Positions 5,544 to 5,591 of a stretch of 5,591 bases of DNA are shown here, piece after piece. This DNA is from Candidatus Bathyarchaeota archaeon. Its GTDB lineage: Archaea > Thermoproteota > Bathyarchaeia > TCS64. Location of the stretch: positions 1-5,591 of the forward strand of contig JABXKY010000009.1 of NCBI GenBank assembly GCA_013619005.1, written 5' to 3'. A model generated the notes under the pieces. It worked only from the letters and a program-made list of their open reading frames with translations. It searched no databases and was not told the origin of the DNA. Position 1 is the stretch's first letter; every line of letters starts with the position of its first letter. A program made the translations under genes and the position numbers.

Positions 5544-5589
5544 TATATACAAGTAATGATTAAAATGAATTTTTATCCACTTGTATATA
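5544..5589. promoter_or_regulatory. divergent promoter/operator region with an 11-bp inverted repeat
   Basis: TATATACAAGT (5544-5554) and ACTTGTATATA (5579-5589) are exact reverse complements separated by 24 bp, with centres 35 bp apart. Read on the minus strand, the left arm is a TATA box that would start the AbrB-PhoU mRNA near 5520. Read on the plus strand, the right arm is an identical TATA box aimed at a gene outside the window. The spacer is A/T-rich and also contains TATA-like runs. The repeat may be an operator, a pair of mirrored promoters, or both. Confidence 0.5.
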
Positions 5590-5591
5590 CG

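Overview
The window looks archaeal. The clearest marker is the gene at 4496-5509, which joins an N-terminal AbrB/SpoVT-type DNA-binding hairpin to two PhoU-type helical repeats, an arrangement I associate with archaeal regulators. Supporting signs are A/T-rich TATA-like boxes centred about 26-28 nt upstream of several start codons (suggesting leaderless mRNAs), no clear Shine-Dalgarno sequences, heavy use of AGG/AGA arginine codons, oligo-T tracts after stop codons, and a luciferase-like (F420/FMN-type) oxidoreductase. A finer lineage cannot be fixed from the sequence; an anaerobic or metabolically versatile TACK-type archaeon would fit, but that is a guess.

Layout, left to right. At 1-256 (+) is a short, probably 5'-truncated two-helix membrane protein. 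It is convergent with a minus-strand pair: a luciferase-like oxidoreductase (804-1745) followed by a [NiFe]-hydrogenase maturation protease of the HycI/HybD type (276-758). Upstream of these, the 371-bp stretch 1746-2116 is not empty. It holds a TATA-like box for the oxidoreductase and a likely small minus-strand gene (1838-2029) whose reading frame continues beyond an in-frame TAG. On the plus strand, 2117-3364 encodes a 12-helix major facilitator transporter. It is tail-to-tail with a nitroreductase-family flavoprotein (3361-3918, minus), and the two share the palindrome CTAG as both stop codons.

Further right are a small PH-like-domain protein (4023-4409, minus) and the AbrB-PhoU regulator (4496-5509, minus). 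Both have the promoter core TTGTATATA. The same core appears in the opposite orientation at the right window edge, where it could drive a divergent gene outside the window. Each of the two promoter regions is built around an inverted repeat, making them candidate operators.

The genes do not form one evident pathway. Three are redox- or hydrogenase-related (protease, luciferase-like oxidoreductase, nitroreductase), one is a transporter of unknown substrate, and the right end is a regulatory module probably connected to phosphate or to a PhoU-like signal. No rRNA, tRNA, CRISPR array, insertion sequence or integrase was seen. I do not see a complete new multi-gene system; the most unusual items are the promoter-embedded inverted repeats and the TAG-interrupted small gene.
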